From Daucus carota subsp. sativus (taxonomy: Eukaryota > Streptophyta > Magnoliopsida > Apiales > Apiaceae), in the NCBI RefSeq assembly GCF_001625215.2, contig NC_030382.2:26832610-26896609 (forward strand): a DNA stretch of 64,000 bases, given 5' to 3'. Position numbers and translations under genes: made by a program. The notes beneath the pieces are model-generated. The model saw nothing but the letters and a program-made list of their open reading frames with translations. It was not told where the DNA came from and did not search any database. The first letter of the stretch is position 1, and the number at the start of each line of letters is the position of its first letter. Of the stretch, positions 12,565 to 23,204 are shown piece by piece.

Positions 12565-13053
12565 ATCGTAACCCATTAATCAACATACAACATATAACTC
12601 ATTTCAACACATAATAAAAAAACAATCGCAGCAACACAAGGTCTCTTCGATTTTCCCCAAATCGCAACACTCGACGCTATCTCCCTCTTTGCATGTGTTT
12701 ATAACTTTAATCGTCACTCTGTATATATGGTCACGTCTTTGTTTTTTTATTGTTAAAATTTTAAAATTTTATTACTTACACGTCACTGTTACGCTGTTGT
12801 CTATTCACCTCAACGCGTGCTGCTATCTGTACAAACATAGTCGTTGCTAACGGATGGGGTTGAAATCTAACAGTTTCCGTTAAATTTAAATTAAGCAGAT
12901 AACGGTGGGATATTTAGTAATGGATTAGTCTTTTAAATGAGTCGTCGTGGAGACCTGTGTGCCAGTTGATACTTTTTTGGCGAGATGAGTGGCCTACTTG
13001 ATATAAAACCCTATGGTAATTATATTATTTTCATGAAAGTGAATTTTATTGTA

Positions 13054-13311
13054 CTCGTTTCAAATTACATGTCCACTTTATAAAAATCACATAATTTAAT
13101 AAAAGTGAATTTTGAGAAAAAAAAAAGAGATATATTAAGTCATTAACTGAACATAATATGTGGCATATGGTTGATCTTGGAAATATAAATTAGAAATATG
13201 TGAAGTAGAGTTGATTTTTCAAATATAAATTTACATAGAAAGTTGAAGTAGACAAATATTTTGAAACAATTTTTTTTTCTAAAGTGTACATGTATTTTGA
13301 AACGGAGGGAG
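13054..13311. mobile_element. Stowaway/mariner-type MITE (CTCCCTC family)
   Basis: The right end reads gaaacGGAGGGAG followed by TA (13312-13313). The left end is the decayed inverse, TA-CTCGTTTCAAATTACATG. The interior is AT-rich and non-coding. It lies only 32 bp beyond the MULE's right TSD. Confidence 0.75.
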
Positions 13312-13622
13312 TAATTATTTATTTTATTTTCCGAAGCAGCGTGTTAAACCAGGTGCAGCACCATGTCACTTGCTGCCTCAGGACTGGTAAAAGGAACGGG
13401 CTAATGAATTATGGCACTGGACGGCGTTGTGGACTGGACAATGAACTGGTCAAGTGTCACTGTGCTGGGCTTGGCCAGCTCAATATTTTTTTAATTTTTA
13501 ACAACCACTTTTCCAAAAACTGCTCTGCACTTGCAATTCTAAAAGCAAAGTGACGTTAATATATAACCGTTTAATAACGTTGTAAACATAATGTATATGT
13601 AAACGGTAATATTTTTCTTTCC

Positions 13623-13630
13623 TATAAATA
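13623..13630 (+). promoter_or_regulatory. TATA box candidate for the PIF/Harbinger ORF1
   Basis: TATAAATA in cctataaatacc, about 62 bp before the ATG at 13692. Position and context fit a plant core promoter. Confidence 0.45.
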
Positions 13631-13691
13631 CCAATCCCCAAGCCCTTACTATTTACACTCCTTAATTCTAAAAAAATTATATTAGTAAAAG

Positions 13692-14838
13692 ATGAATCCA
13701 AATAATGCCCCATCGTCAAATCAAAATTCAAATTTTAAAATTCTAAACCCTTAATTTCTATATCCGTACCCAAATTTCTATTTTCCCAATCCACAAAACT
13801 TAACCTTTAATTCTCAAAATTCAAAATCTCAATACCAATTTCCACATTCTCAAAATTCTCTATTTCCATTTTTATATCCTAAAACATTCTCCATATCAAT
13901 TTTCATTTCCTCCATTTTCAAACCCACAATTTGAAACCCAAAAAACACCTATCAATATTCAAAATTCTCCGGAGACGCAAGTCCCGGCCTTTGGTCATAA
14001 AAACATTATTGATCTAAATAGTGATTGTGAGGAAACCGAAAAAGTACGAGAAGTTATTGGTCAGTGCAAGTGGGTTGAAGATAAACTTTTAATAAGTGCA
14101 TGGTTGTATGTGTCAATCGATCCTCTAATCGGTACTGATCAACAAGCCGACGCATTTTGGGATCGAATTCGTCAATATTATGAAAAAGATAATCCTTGTG
14201 TTAGTAAGAGAGGAGTTAGGGAAATGAAAAAAGGTGGAAACGAATAAATGAAGGTGCTCAGAGATATGTATTGTGTTATGATGAGGCTCAACGAATAGTC
14301 GGGAGCAGCTCAAACTTGGACGACATAATTGAGACATAATGCACTTCATTTAAAATATTAGAAGAAGAAGTCTAGCTTTGACAATCATTGGCGTGAGCTT
14401 CGTAGCCAACCCAAGTGGAGAACTCCTACAACTAGTGCAAGTTCTAAAAGAACTAAATTAAGTAGTTCTGGAGCTTACTCATCGGAGGGAAATAATGATA
14501 CACCAACATCTGATGAATTTGAACTGATTCGTCCTACAGGTACGAAAGCAACTAAAAGGAAGGGAAAGGGAAACGGAAAGGGAAAGGGAAAGCGGAAGGC
14601 AACAGCTGCAGAAGTTGAGAAATCTAAGGCTTTCGAAGTTAATGACTTGAGAAGAATAACCATAATGGAAACCGTAAATGAAATTCGCCAGAAAGAGATT
14701 GAGACTCGACAAAGGGAGCTTGAGGAAAAACAAGCTGAGATGGATTTAAAAGTCATTCTGGCAGATACTGAAAAAATGACTGATGTTCAGCGTAAGGCTC
14801 ATGCAATATTTTTTGAGAAAATATTGGCAAGAAACTAG
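13692..14838 (+). pseudogene. PIF/Harbinger-type Myb-like ORF1 protein, broken
   Basis: The start codon at 13692 opens an Asn/Ser/Phe-rich leader. After frame breaks, a trihelix/Myb-like domain follows (VIGQCKWVEDKLLISAWL, then DPLIGTDQQADAFWDRI, near 14050-14170). Then come a KGKGNGKGKGKRK basic stretch (14560-14610) and a C-terminal coiled-coil region (14647-14838, IRQKEIETRQRELEEKQAE...KAHAIFFEKILARN). This is the layout of the transposon-associated Myb-like proteins often mislabelled as glutathione S-transferase T3-like. There is an early stop after about 20 codons (13749-13754 region), a one-base shift in the A run near 14225, and further stops at 14336-14376. No DDE transposase partner is visible nearby, so it is an orphan remnant. 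Confidence 0.7.
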
Positions 14839-15349
14839 CCGTTGAAAGTTAGTGGTTGTTTTTATTTATTTGTAAACTAGTCGTTGGAAGCTAGTGGTTG
14901 TTCGTAATTTACATGGATTTAACCTCGCTCTACTTGGTAAACTGTGTTGGAATTGTAGGAGAAGAAGAGAAAGAAAATCGAAAAAAACTTGAGAGAATGT
15001 ATATAGGAGTCATGGCGTGAATCAACACTGCCTTAAAGTTGAATTTGCCCCGCTACATATACACGACCTCTTAGCAATCAACCTTCAGGCTTACACGACT
15101 TCTATTTCTTTGGTGTAGTACAAAGAAATAGATTGAAATCAATCTTGATCATTGCCCAAAAATATGAGAGGAAAAATTATTTGTGTGTTAAAAAATGAGG
15201 GGAGACAGTGCTAAAACTTGTAACTCCAAGAATGACCAAAAGTCACAATTATTCAAGAAGGTAAAAGGTCTCTGAAATGAAAAGTCTGAAGAGTTCTGAA
15301 GATTTTTATTTTAAAGAAAACTTTTAGAAATAATATTTATATTAATTCT
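14839..15349. other. non-coding gap between the ORF1 remnant and the LINE
   Basis: The gap includes a near repeat of cagtcg/agtggttgttt just after the ORF1 stop (14838-14905). Otherwise I see nothing recognisable. The Harbinger right end, if present, should be in here, but I could not identify an inverted repeat. Confidence 0.4.
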
Positions 15350-16835
15350 AACAGGAATTTCATTACAAGGCCTACATCTCTAGTGGCCAGAGTTTTCAAG
15401 TCGAGATACTTTCCTGATAATCATTTGTTTCAAGCTGAGAGAATAGAGGGCTCAACCTATGTATGGTCAGGAATATGGGAAGTAAAGGAGGCGTTATATG
15501 CAGGTTTTCAACTGGTTTGGGGTGATGGCAAAGTGATCAATAGTCACAAAGATCCATGTTTGAGAGGAAAACCAAAATTTTACATTGATGATCATCATCA
15601 AAATAGTGTCATTGTATGACAAAGTTAGTCATTAATTCCGTCCTAATATCAAACAGTTGGACGAGAAAAAGGTTCGGTAAAATTTTCATAGCACTGATGT
15701 ATCAGCTATCCTGAGCACTAAATGTCCCTAAAATCAGTCGGTTGACAGGTTTGCTTGGAATGAGACTAGTGACGGAAAGTATTCTGTCAAAAGTGGCTAT
15801 CAATTCTGGTGTAAGAGGGATATTTCATCAAACCAGCATGTTCATTCTAATAGATGGAGTAGATTATGACTTCTTAATTTTCTCCACAAAATCAAAAAAA
15901 AGTTATGGCGATTCTGTAGGAACACTATACTGTGCGCAATCTTCTACGGCATAAAGGAGTTCAGGTATGAATTCTCTGTCCTTTTTGCACGTACGAGGCT
16001 GAGCCTGTGATTCATGTATGTTTTTGAATGCTATTTCACAAAGCAATGTTGGCAGGAGATGGGCTTATTTTATGATATTTCAGATGTTGAGTATGCATCG
16101 AGTTGACTTCTTTAAAAGCTAGAATTTGAGTCATTTGACAATCTAATAAAGATAACCACGGTTCTTTGGGGGATTTGGTTTGCTAGAAACAAAAAGTGTG
16201 GGAAGATGATGTCATTATTCCAGCTGTAGTAAACTCTTGGAGCGCAAATCATTTAATGGAATAGAAGGAAGCAGTGAAGAAGCATAATCTTTCAAATTAT
16301 AGTCGTCCGACTGAAAGTGGTGGCAACATTGTAGTCAAGTGGAGTCCTCTTGTAGCAGGTCAATTAAAACTCAATGTAGATGCCCCTATGATTGAAGGTG
16401 CAAACTTTTTCTTAGTGGATATGGTCATACGTGATAATACCGGTCAATTTTTTAGGGTTAAGAACATGAAGATAGCGGGCTCAGTTATAGTCCTTGAAGC
16501 TGAAGTAGTATGGGTACAAGAAGCTTTGATTTGGCTTGGCGAGTTCCCTTCTCAAGAAGTGATAATTGAGTCTGATTCCCTACTGGTAGTTAATGCAGTT
16601 AACAGGGGTTCTCAATAACGTCTAGAGGTTGGTCCTATCCTAGATGCTTGCAGGGATATTCTGATGGAAAGAAGTTGGCTGAGTTTAGTTCATGTTAGAA
16701 AGCTAGCTAACAAGGGCGCACATCTTATGGCGTGTATTCCTTGTATGCTAAATAGCTTCAATATGTTTGAGTCTCCTCCGCATTGTTTGTTGGAGACATT
16801 ATCTTCTGATCCTTTGTGAGTTTAATGAATTTTGT
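15350..16835 (+). mobile_element. LINE (L1-type) 3' fragment: zinc-finger and RNase H region
   Basis: Degenerate plus-strand reading frames match the end of a plant L1-type ORF2. First is the post-RT segment (15383-15619: LVARVFKSRYFPDNHLFQAE, then WGDGKVINSHKDPCL). A damaged zf-RVT stretch follows (near 15740-16130: FAWNETSDGKYSVKSGYQFW, then CPFCTYEAEPVIHVC). Then comes the RNase H-like domain (16274-16618: WSPLVAGQLKLNVDAP, AEVVWVQEALIWLGEFP, IIESDSLLVVNAV), whose tail runs to about 16819. The frame is broken by stops and shifts. The 5' part (endonuclease, reverse transcriptase) is absent, as expected from 5' truncation. An A-rich end at 16842-16854 may be the decayed poly-A tail. Confidence 0.85.
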
Positions 16836-17892
16836 TACTTTAAGGAAAAAAAGAAGTCTTATTGTAATTGAAAGTTTATCATATTTTCTTGGGTGTATCC
16901 ATATTCCATATTGATGTTAAGAGATTTTAATGAGCGGTAAATAGTTCATAAAATTTGTGAGACTTTAAAATATATCAGAAATTTATTTGATTCTTTGCGG
17001 AAATTTAATTGATTCTAGTACCATCAGATTTATTTTTCATAATTAAATATTAAAGCATTTCTAAGACAAAATGGATTCATCAATGCTAGCTGATAAGACG
17101 GTACGAATCTTAATTTCACTGTTAGTCTTTTGATAATAAGACCATTGCACAAAACGTTGACATCTACAAAGTTGTTTGTTGTATTTATTAATCATAGAAT
17201 TGATCAAGTCAATTAAAGTCAACGTTTGTTATTTAGCAAAAAAAAGTCAATGTTTGTTCCAAGATAGAGTCAAAACACGCATACATTCTATTTCCTAAAG
17301 TCAACAGATTCAGATAAAGTCAAGACGGGAATCGACGCCAAGGACATAACTTATATATATTGAATATATGAGTATAAGATGGGTTTCGCGCAAGGTATTG
17401 AAGAAAACATATAATTCCAACACACCTTGCACATATATCATGTGTGGACTAATCAAGTGGCCCCAAGTGTATAATTCAAATGGAATTGGCTCAAGTACAT
17501 GACCTTGAGTCGATTAAATGTCCCATATTTGTATAATGGCGCAAGGTGGCTATATATTAACCAAGTATCAAGACCTTGTGCCACCATATGATTCTAGGAG
17601 GTGTCAAATGATCATTTGAAGGAAGATTAGAAGACAAAATGGACCTTGCGTCTCTTCCATTGTATAGAGGCACAATGTGTTGATAAGTATAGTTAATAGG
17701 GGCGCCATGTTAAAACTACATGATTATTTCTAAGTAAACCTGGCGCCACGTCTTTTATAAATATACACACATACAAGAATAGGAGCACGGTGGCGTAACC
17801 TTGCTTGGAATGGAAGTCTATAAATAACCAAAGTATTTTCATTTAAAAACAACAAGACACAAAATCATTTGTGCACACTACAAACACTCACA
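16836..17892. other. unresolved region, possible LTR remnant left of the hAT element
   Basis: There is no coding sequence. 17380-17890 contains many scattered gcgcaaggt/accttgcg motifs and two ggcgcca motifs, then tataaataacc (17820) and a C/A-rich end (acaaacactcacaccc). This looks like the U3/R part of an LTR. Similar non-coding sequence resumes at 21746 after the hAT insertion, so one older element may have been split. No LTR partner was found. Confidence 0.35.
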
Positions 17893-18089
17893 CCCACACC
17901 TAGGGCTGAGCAAAACCGAACCGAACCCGAAGAACCGAACCGAACCGTGAAAATTCGGTCCGGTTCGGTTCCAATTTTTTCAGAATTTCGGTCTTTTCAA
18001 TTTTTCGGTCCGGACCGAATTAAAATTCGGTTCGGTCCGGTCCCTTAAAAAAAATTCGGTTCCGGACCGAATAGACCGAACTTTAATTA

Positions 18090-19667
18090 TCAATTATTAG
18101 TGGAAACATCTCTCCCTGATTTCCATTTGGCAATGATCTCTTGTTCCTTATCAAGCTGTTTTCTTATGATCTCTTCTCTTTTCAGAACAACCAAGAGATC
18201 ATCTTTGGTTGTCTGACACTCAATTTTCAGTTTCTCGAACTTAATAAATTGAGCTTCTAAAGCACTGTTCCTGTCACTAAGAAAGGTGTTAGCTTCCTTA
18301 ATTCTACTATTTTCCTTAGTGAGAGATTTTAAAGAAACATGCAAATGATACAACTCTGTAGACATTTCATTTATGGTAGCATTGCATTCATCTTTAGTTA
18401 ACTCAACTAAGTTTGTAGTGAATACCTGACTGTTGCTTCCAGTGTTCTCTTCTTGATCTGTGGAGTTGGCCATTAGAGCAAGATTGACAAACTCTTCCTC
18501 ATCTTCAGAATCATCTCCAGCTGCCCAATCATCCTTTGTAATGAATGCCCTTTCTTTTTGCTTGAGAAGTTCATAATATTTCTTTTTGTAATCCATGTGA
18601 TCACTGGATCTTTTCTCAGCTTTTGGCTTTCTGCATTCATTAGCAAAGTGGCCTGCATTCCCACAGTTGAAGCATTTGAATTTTGATCTGTCTACCATGC
18701 TTCTATTAGACTTGGGATTGCCTTTGAATGATTTTGCAGGATTGAAATTCTATTTGAATTTCAGTTTGGAGAATCTTCTTGACAGGAAGGCTAGATGCTC
18801 ATCAATTCCATCACTTTCTTCACCAGAATCAGCTATATCTTTCTCTTTTCCTTTTCCCTTGCTTGACTCTGTGCTCTCTTCTTTGACCAACTTCTCAGTT
18901 TCTTCAACTTGAGACTTTCCCTTGTCCTTGACAGTATCATCAAGGGATGCAACTAGAGCCACAGATGAATGCCCTTTCTTTTGGCTTTTCTCAATCTCTT
19001 CATCTTGTTCCATTTCAAGCTCATAAGTTTTCAAGGTTCCATACAGTCTCTCAAGAGTATAGTCTTTGAATTCTTGAGTGTTTCTGAGAGAGACTGTCAT
19101 AGGTTTCCATTCTATAGGAAGAGCTCTTAAGAATTTCAAATTTGAATCCTTAACTTGATATACTCTTCCAAAGAGTTTTAGACCATTTAACAGCTTTTGG
19201 AATCTGTTAAATGTGTCACTCAAACCTTCACCAGCCTTGAAATGAAATGACTCATATTGTTGAATCAGCAACTGCATCTTGTTTTCTCTTACTTGCTCAT
19301 TCCCTTCACAGATGGTCCTGATGGTATCCCAAACTTCTTTTGCACTTGTGCAGCTAATGACACTATCAATCATTTCTTGATCTAAACCATTAAACAAGAG
19401 GTTCATGGTTTTCTTGTCTTTATGCACTTCCTCAGTATCCTCTTGAGAATACTCATGGATAGGTTTTGGAACCATTTTTCCTACCATATCCTCACCATCA
19501 GCTCCCATACTTATGCAGACCTTCATTGGGACATGAGGTCCTTTCTCAATGCAGTTAACATAGCTTTCATTTATAGACAACAAGTGCAGATGCATTCTTA
19601 CTTTCCAGAGAAAGTAGTTGTCTTTGTCAAGAACAGAAATCTTCACTCCAACATCCTTCTTTCCCAT
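18090..19667 (-). pseudogene. copia-type Gag (UBN2 plus zinc knuckle), truncated
   Basis: The minus-strand frame starts at 19667 (MGKKDVGVKISVLDKDNYFL). It runs through a UBN2-type Gag domain (KKTMNLLFNGLDQEMIDSV, then SAKEVWDTI, ENKMQLLIQQYESFHFKAGE, LRALPIEWKPMTVSLRN) and a Lys/Glu-rich linker, to a CCHC knuckle (CFNCGNAGHFANEC, near 18650). One in-frame TAG (18750-18752) splits it; both halves are in the same frame. After the knuckle a coiled-coil tail runs to about 18100 and then enters the hAT inverted-repeat zone, so the natural C-terminus, protease, integrase and RT are missing. Its own LTR and primer site lie directly upstream. Confidence 0.88.
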
Positions 19668-19727
19668 CTTTCTTTAGCAGTGTTGATCTTTTTCCCTGTT
19701 TGTTGGGAACCTCGCTCTGATACCAAT

Positions 19728-20733
19728 TGTTATTTTACACCAACTATAAGAAAGATTGTAGAAGGGGGGGTTGAATACAATCTTTCACAAATTTAAAAGA
19801 TTTAAGAACAAACACTTTATACACAACAAATAGAAAACACAAAGTATAAAAAATACGGGTGGATTGAATGATCCACCCATGAGATTTTATATAGAAGAAT
19901 CTGTGGATTGATTACAATTCGCACAGCTGCTGGTTCATCACTCAGACAAGTTCTAACTCTCAGATTTTCTCTCAAGTAATTTGAACAAGTTCAACTGATG
20001 CTTCTAACTTGGTTATATACTCCAAGTTTTACAAAGCTTTTAGCTAGATTACAAAAAGCACTCTAATCTAAAAAACAATGCTACACATCTTTGTCTTATG
20101 CATGCTTTCTGAGATGTCTTCATCTTTGACCATCATCTTGATTTGATCCAGATTGCATTGCATGAGATAAGAATGTTTCTGCTTTTGCTTCTTCTTTATT
20201 TTCCTAATCAGGCTTCCATGTCCATTTTAGTGTAATTCGATCCATGTGATTTTCGATCCATGTGATTTGTCAGACTTAAGCTCTAGTCACTTTCAACTGC
20301 TCTTTGCTTCATCAGTTGAAAGTTCTGGTTACTTTCAACTGCTCTTGACTTCATTAGTTGAATGTTGCGCTAGGCTCATCAGTTGAACGAATTACAAACT
20401 TCATCAGTTGAATGATGTTCCAGTCTCATCAGTTGAATTCCTTAGCATCATCAGTTGAATACTTTGTCTTCAGTTGAATGCTTGGTTTTCATCAGTTGAA
20501 ACATGATCCAGTCTTCATCAGTTGAATAGTTACATCTCATCAGTTGAATATCCTTCACTTAGATAAAATTACATGGCATTGGATATTTACAATTAGCCAT
20601 CCTATTCTATCCATCTGTTGATAATTCCCAAAGACAAGAAATATAACAATCACAACTGAAATTTGATAAAGATACTAAGTAAGACATGTTACAAAATGTT
20701 TATGTTATCATCAAAAATTATTGATTCCTAACA
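19728..20733 (-). repeat. copia LTR (5' LTR of the captured fragment), 1,006 bp
   Basis: In plus orientation the ends are TGTTATTTT (19728) and CCTAACA (20733); on the minus strand it reads TGTTAGG...AATAACA. Just inside it (19713-19727) is the primer-binding site, ggtatcagagcg on the minus strand, complementary to initiator tRNA-Met, followed by gag. The second LTR is absent. Confidence 0.85.
20309..20556. repeat. catcagttgaa minisatellite inside the copia LTR
   Basis: About a dozen imperfect copies of a (t)catcagttgaat core are spaced 15-30 bp apart (examples at 20309, 20354, 20378, 20401, 20428, 20449, 20490, 20517 and 20538). Confidence 0.8.
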
Positions 20734-21030
20734 GATCTTGTAAGAATTCGTAATAAATTCAATTAATTTCGGATTTCGATGATTTTTGATGATTCAGAAA
20801 ACTCTTTCCATTGCCTATAACTTTCGTTCATGTTGTTTCCTCATATTATGTTTCGAAATAATGTTTACAACTCATTTTTTATTTTAAAATTCAATTAAAG
20901 TAGGTTTTATTTAATTCCAAGTTCAAAATAAAATTCGAAAGTTATGGGCAATTTAAAGTGTTGTCCGAGTCATCAAAAATCATCGAAATCCGAAATTAAT
21001 TGAATTTATTACAAATTTTTACAAGATCTC
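20734..21030. repeat. foldback inverted repeat, about 55-bp arms
   Basis: The left arm (20734-20795: gatcttgtaag, aattaatttcggatttcgat, gatttttgatga) is mirrored at 20975-21030 (tcatcaaaaatcatcgaaat, then attaattgaatttattac, then acaagatc). A mostly AT spacer of about 180 bp, with its own short mirror (gaaaactctttccattgcc / gggcaatttaaag), lies between. It abuts the outer edge of the copia LTR exactly. Confidence 0.7.
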
Positions 21031-21753
21031 CATTTTTTGTAATGTATTAAACAATTACAAAAAAGATTTCAATAATTCTGAAATTTATTGTTTTAAAAGG
21101 ATCATTTCATTATCTACAACTTTCGTTCTTTAAGATTTTTCAAAAAATATCATTTAGAGGGTTGAAAAAATTAAATAAAATCTGATTATAAATCAATTTT
21201 TTAAAAAATACCAAACTACCCCTGAGAATTTTAACGTTAACAGTCAAAATTAACGGAAGGGGTGCAAAGTGACGCGCCAAACGAACCAGCGGGTTGCAAA
21301 GTGCAATTATGTAAAGTATAGGCCGTAAATGCTTTTTCGAAAATCCTAATCAATAATCAGAATCAAAGATCCAGCAATTAAGCTTGAAGAAATGGAGATC
21401 CAAGCAATCAAGTTTGACAAATCGAGTTCCCATGTACCAATTTGCTGAATCATATTCTGCAGGTGAGTAGTGTGCGTTGCGGAGAGAGAGGTCCAAGCTG
21501 TGAACACTGGTCTAGTAGCACTGCACTGTGACGAATGATTTTGGAGCTTTGTAAATTTGATGGGCTTTTTCATAAAACAGTTCTAAAGGAAAGAACCGAA
21601 CCGAACCGAGTGATTTCGGTTCGGTTCTGGTTCGGTCCATATGCTAATTTCGGTCCGGTTTGGTTTCGAAAAAATTAAAATTTCGATTTTCGGTTCTTTC
21701 GGTTCGGTCCGGTTCTGGACCGAACCGACCGAATGCTCAGCCCTACCCACACC

Positions 21754-22418
21754 CACTTATTAAGAGAGATATAGATTTTTTGAAGTAAGAGTTTGTAAGC
21801 TTTTGTCGTTCATTGCCATTATAGCCAACTTACGTTTTAGATTTATAGCACCCTCGAAATATTTATATATAACGATATATTACTTGAACTTGTTGGATTT
21901 GAATTTCGAAAATGAACTTGATTTTAATATTCTTCAAAACTAATATAATAATTTACTAATTGAACTTTATAATTATATTTCTAAAATTTTTAATAAATAT
22001 GTGTGTTATGTATATATTCATAGTGCAATGCTGCAGAACTCCATATAAGAGGGTATGCTATACAGAACTCCATATAAGAGGGTATGCTATGGAGTGTTAT
22101 CCATGTGTGTGTGTGTGTGTGTGTAATGGGTCATACTCCAATATAAACCAGTTTATCCCTACAAACTACAAACTGATGATTTATATACAGGAAAATAAAT
22201 TTTTTTGTCACTAAACTATTTACCTTTTTAGAAACTTGCCACTAAACTAAACATATTTTCATTATAGGCACTAACGTTATATATTCATTCCATTTTAGCC
22301 ATTGAGTTTACCACTTAACGGAAAATTCAAATTCAAATTCACATCTGATCATTAGTAGCCTTCATCCCCCGTCATCCAAGAAACTAACCGAGTAACCCAT
22401 TTACATTATCGATTTTTC
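21754..22418. other. intergenic DNA with short tandem repeats
   Basis: No gene is visible. A 30-bp unit (cagaactccatataagaggg...) is repeated twice at 22033-22090, and a (TG)n run lies at 22104-22124. The left part continues the LTR-like sequence interrupted by the hAT element. Confidence 0.5.
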
Positions 22419-22593
22419 AATGGTGTGCCCATGAGCACATGCTAAGCACTCAAATTTATAAGTTTTACTCATTTCGATTGGCTCCTATTTCTTAATAATA
22501 GTGGACCGCCTTGCATGTACAACAACCAGACCAATCAAAATGACCCCAACATATAAAATTTAGTGCTTAGCATGTGCCCACGGGCACACACTA
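22419..22593. mobile_element. GTGTGCCC-ended MITE, copy 1
   Basis: The inverted ends are GTGTGCCCATGAGCACATG (22423) and its near complement, ending GGGCACAC (22589), with a second mirrored block (ctaagcact / agtgcttag). The centre has a further mirrored pair, cgattggctcc / ccaatcaaaatgacccc. It is about 170 bp and non-coding. The same family hosts the mariner at 37262-41366. The outer limit is uncertain by a few bases because no clear TSD was found. Confidence 0.7.
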
Positions 22594-23196
22594 GACAAAC
22601 CCTACATATATATACTCGAGCATATTTTTGTATACATCTTCAATCAACGCTACATCCTGATCTTTAATATCTCCGAGCTAATTCCAATCGTCAACAACAC
22701 CGCATCACATTATCCCCAAACTCTATTCTCTTATTATTACTACCACTTCCAATATATAAATCATTAACTTTTCAAAATATAAATTATAAATTTTAATAGT
22801 ACTTATCACCAAAATCTGAAGTAAAAATCACTAACTTATATAATAGACCGATTTATGTAATTAGATCAGCAATGTTGCTGACTAATTATTCACTAAATAA
22901 AATAACAATTGACATCAAAATTCATGACCACATATGAAGGAAACAATCCAAGTATAAAAGAGTAGTGGTTATTATGATAATGTCAAGATGGGATAAGGTA
23001 TCATCGAAAAAATATTAGGGGAGGAGAGGGAAGGGTGGTTGAATGGGAGGAGAGGTTGTTATGGTGAAGAACGAGCAGTAGCAGAGATGACAAGAAAGGG
23101 AAGGTATGATGGAAAGTCGTCGGTGACGATAAGCAGCAGTGGAGCTGAGAAAGAGAAAGAGATAGGGATGAGATAATATATACAAACATATGTGTG
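22594..23196. other. intergenic DNA, nothing recognised
   Basis: AT-rich, then purine-rich (22960-23165: gggaggagagg, agcagtggagctgag). No coding frame looks real and no repeat ends were recognised. Confidence 0.4.
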
Positions 23197-23204
23197 TATA
23201 TGTA

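Larger units (their letters stand above)
6224..13011 (-). mobile_element. Mutator-like element (MULE) with long TIRs, 6.8 kb
   Basis: The ends are GGGTTTTATATCAAG (6224) and its complement CTTGATATAAAACCC (ending 13011). The inverted similarity continues inward for at least 110 bp (ggcacaca, cgacgactcatttaaaagac and gatatcccac blocks on both sides). It is flanked by a 10-bp duplication, TATTGTAATT at 6214-6223 and TATGGTAATT at 13012-13021 (one mismatch). Inside, on the minus strand, is a decayed MuDR-type transposase (7271-10150). A tandem TRIM retrotransposon is nested at 10508-12564. TIR length, TSD size and transposase type all agree on Mutator. The transposase is too broken for the copy to be autonomous. 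Confidence 0.88.
17901..21745. mobile_element. hAT element containing a captured/nested copia fragment
   Basis: The ends are TAGGGCTGAGCA (17901) and TGCTCAGCCCTA (ending 21745). Inward of both are mirror arrays of ccgaacc/ggttcgg. A perfect 8-bp duplication, CCCACACC, flanks the element (17893-17900 and 21746-21753), which is diagnostic for hAT. No hAT transposase is present. The interior is a minus-strand piece of a Ty1-copia retrotransposon (gag at 18090-19667, LTR at 19728-20733), followed by a foldback repeat (20734-21030). It is therefore a non-autonomous composite. Confidence 0.88.

Noticed and set aside
20309-20556. Regularly spaced catcagttgaa repeats as a CRISPR-like array
   Set aside because: Spacing is irregular, repeats are 11-13 bp and imperfect, and the array lies within a plant LTR. 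It is a minisatellite.
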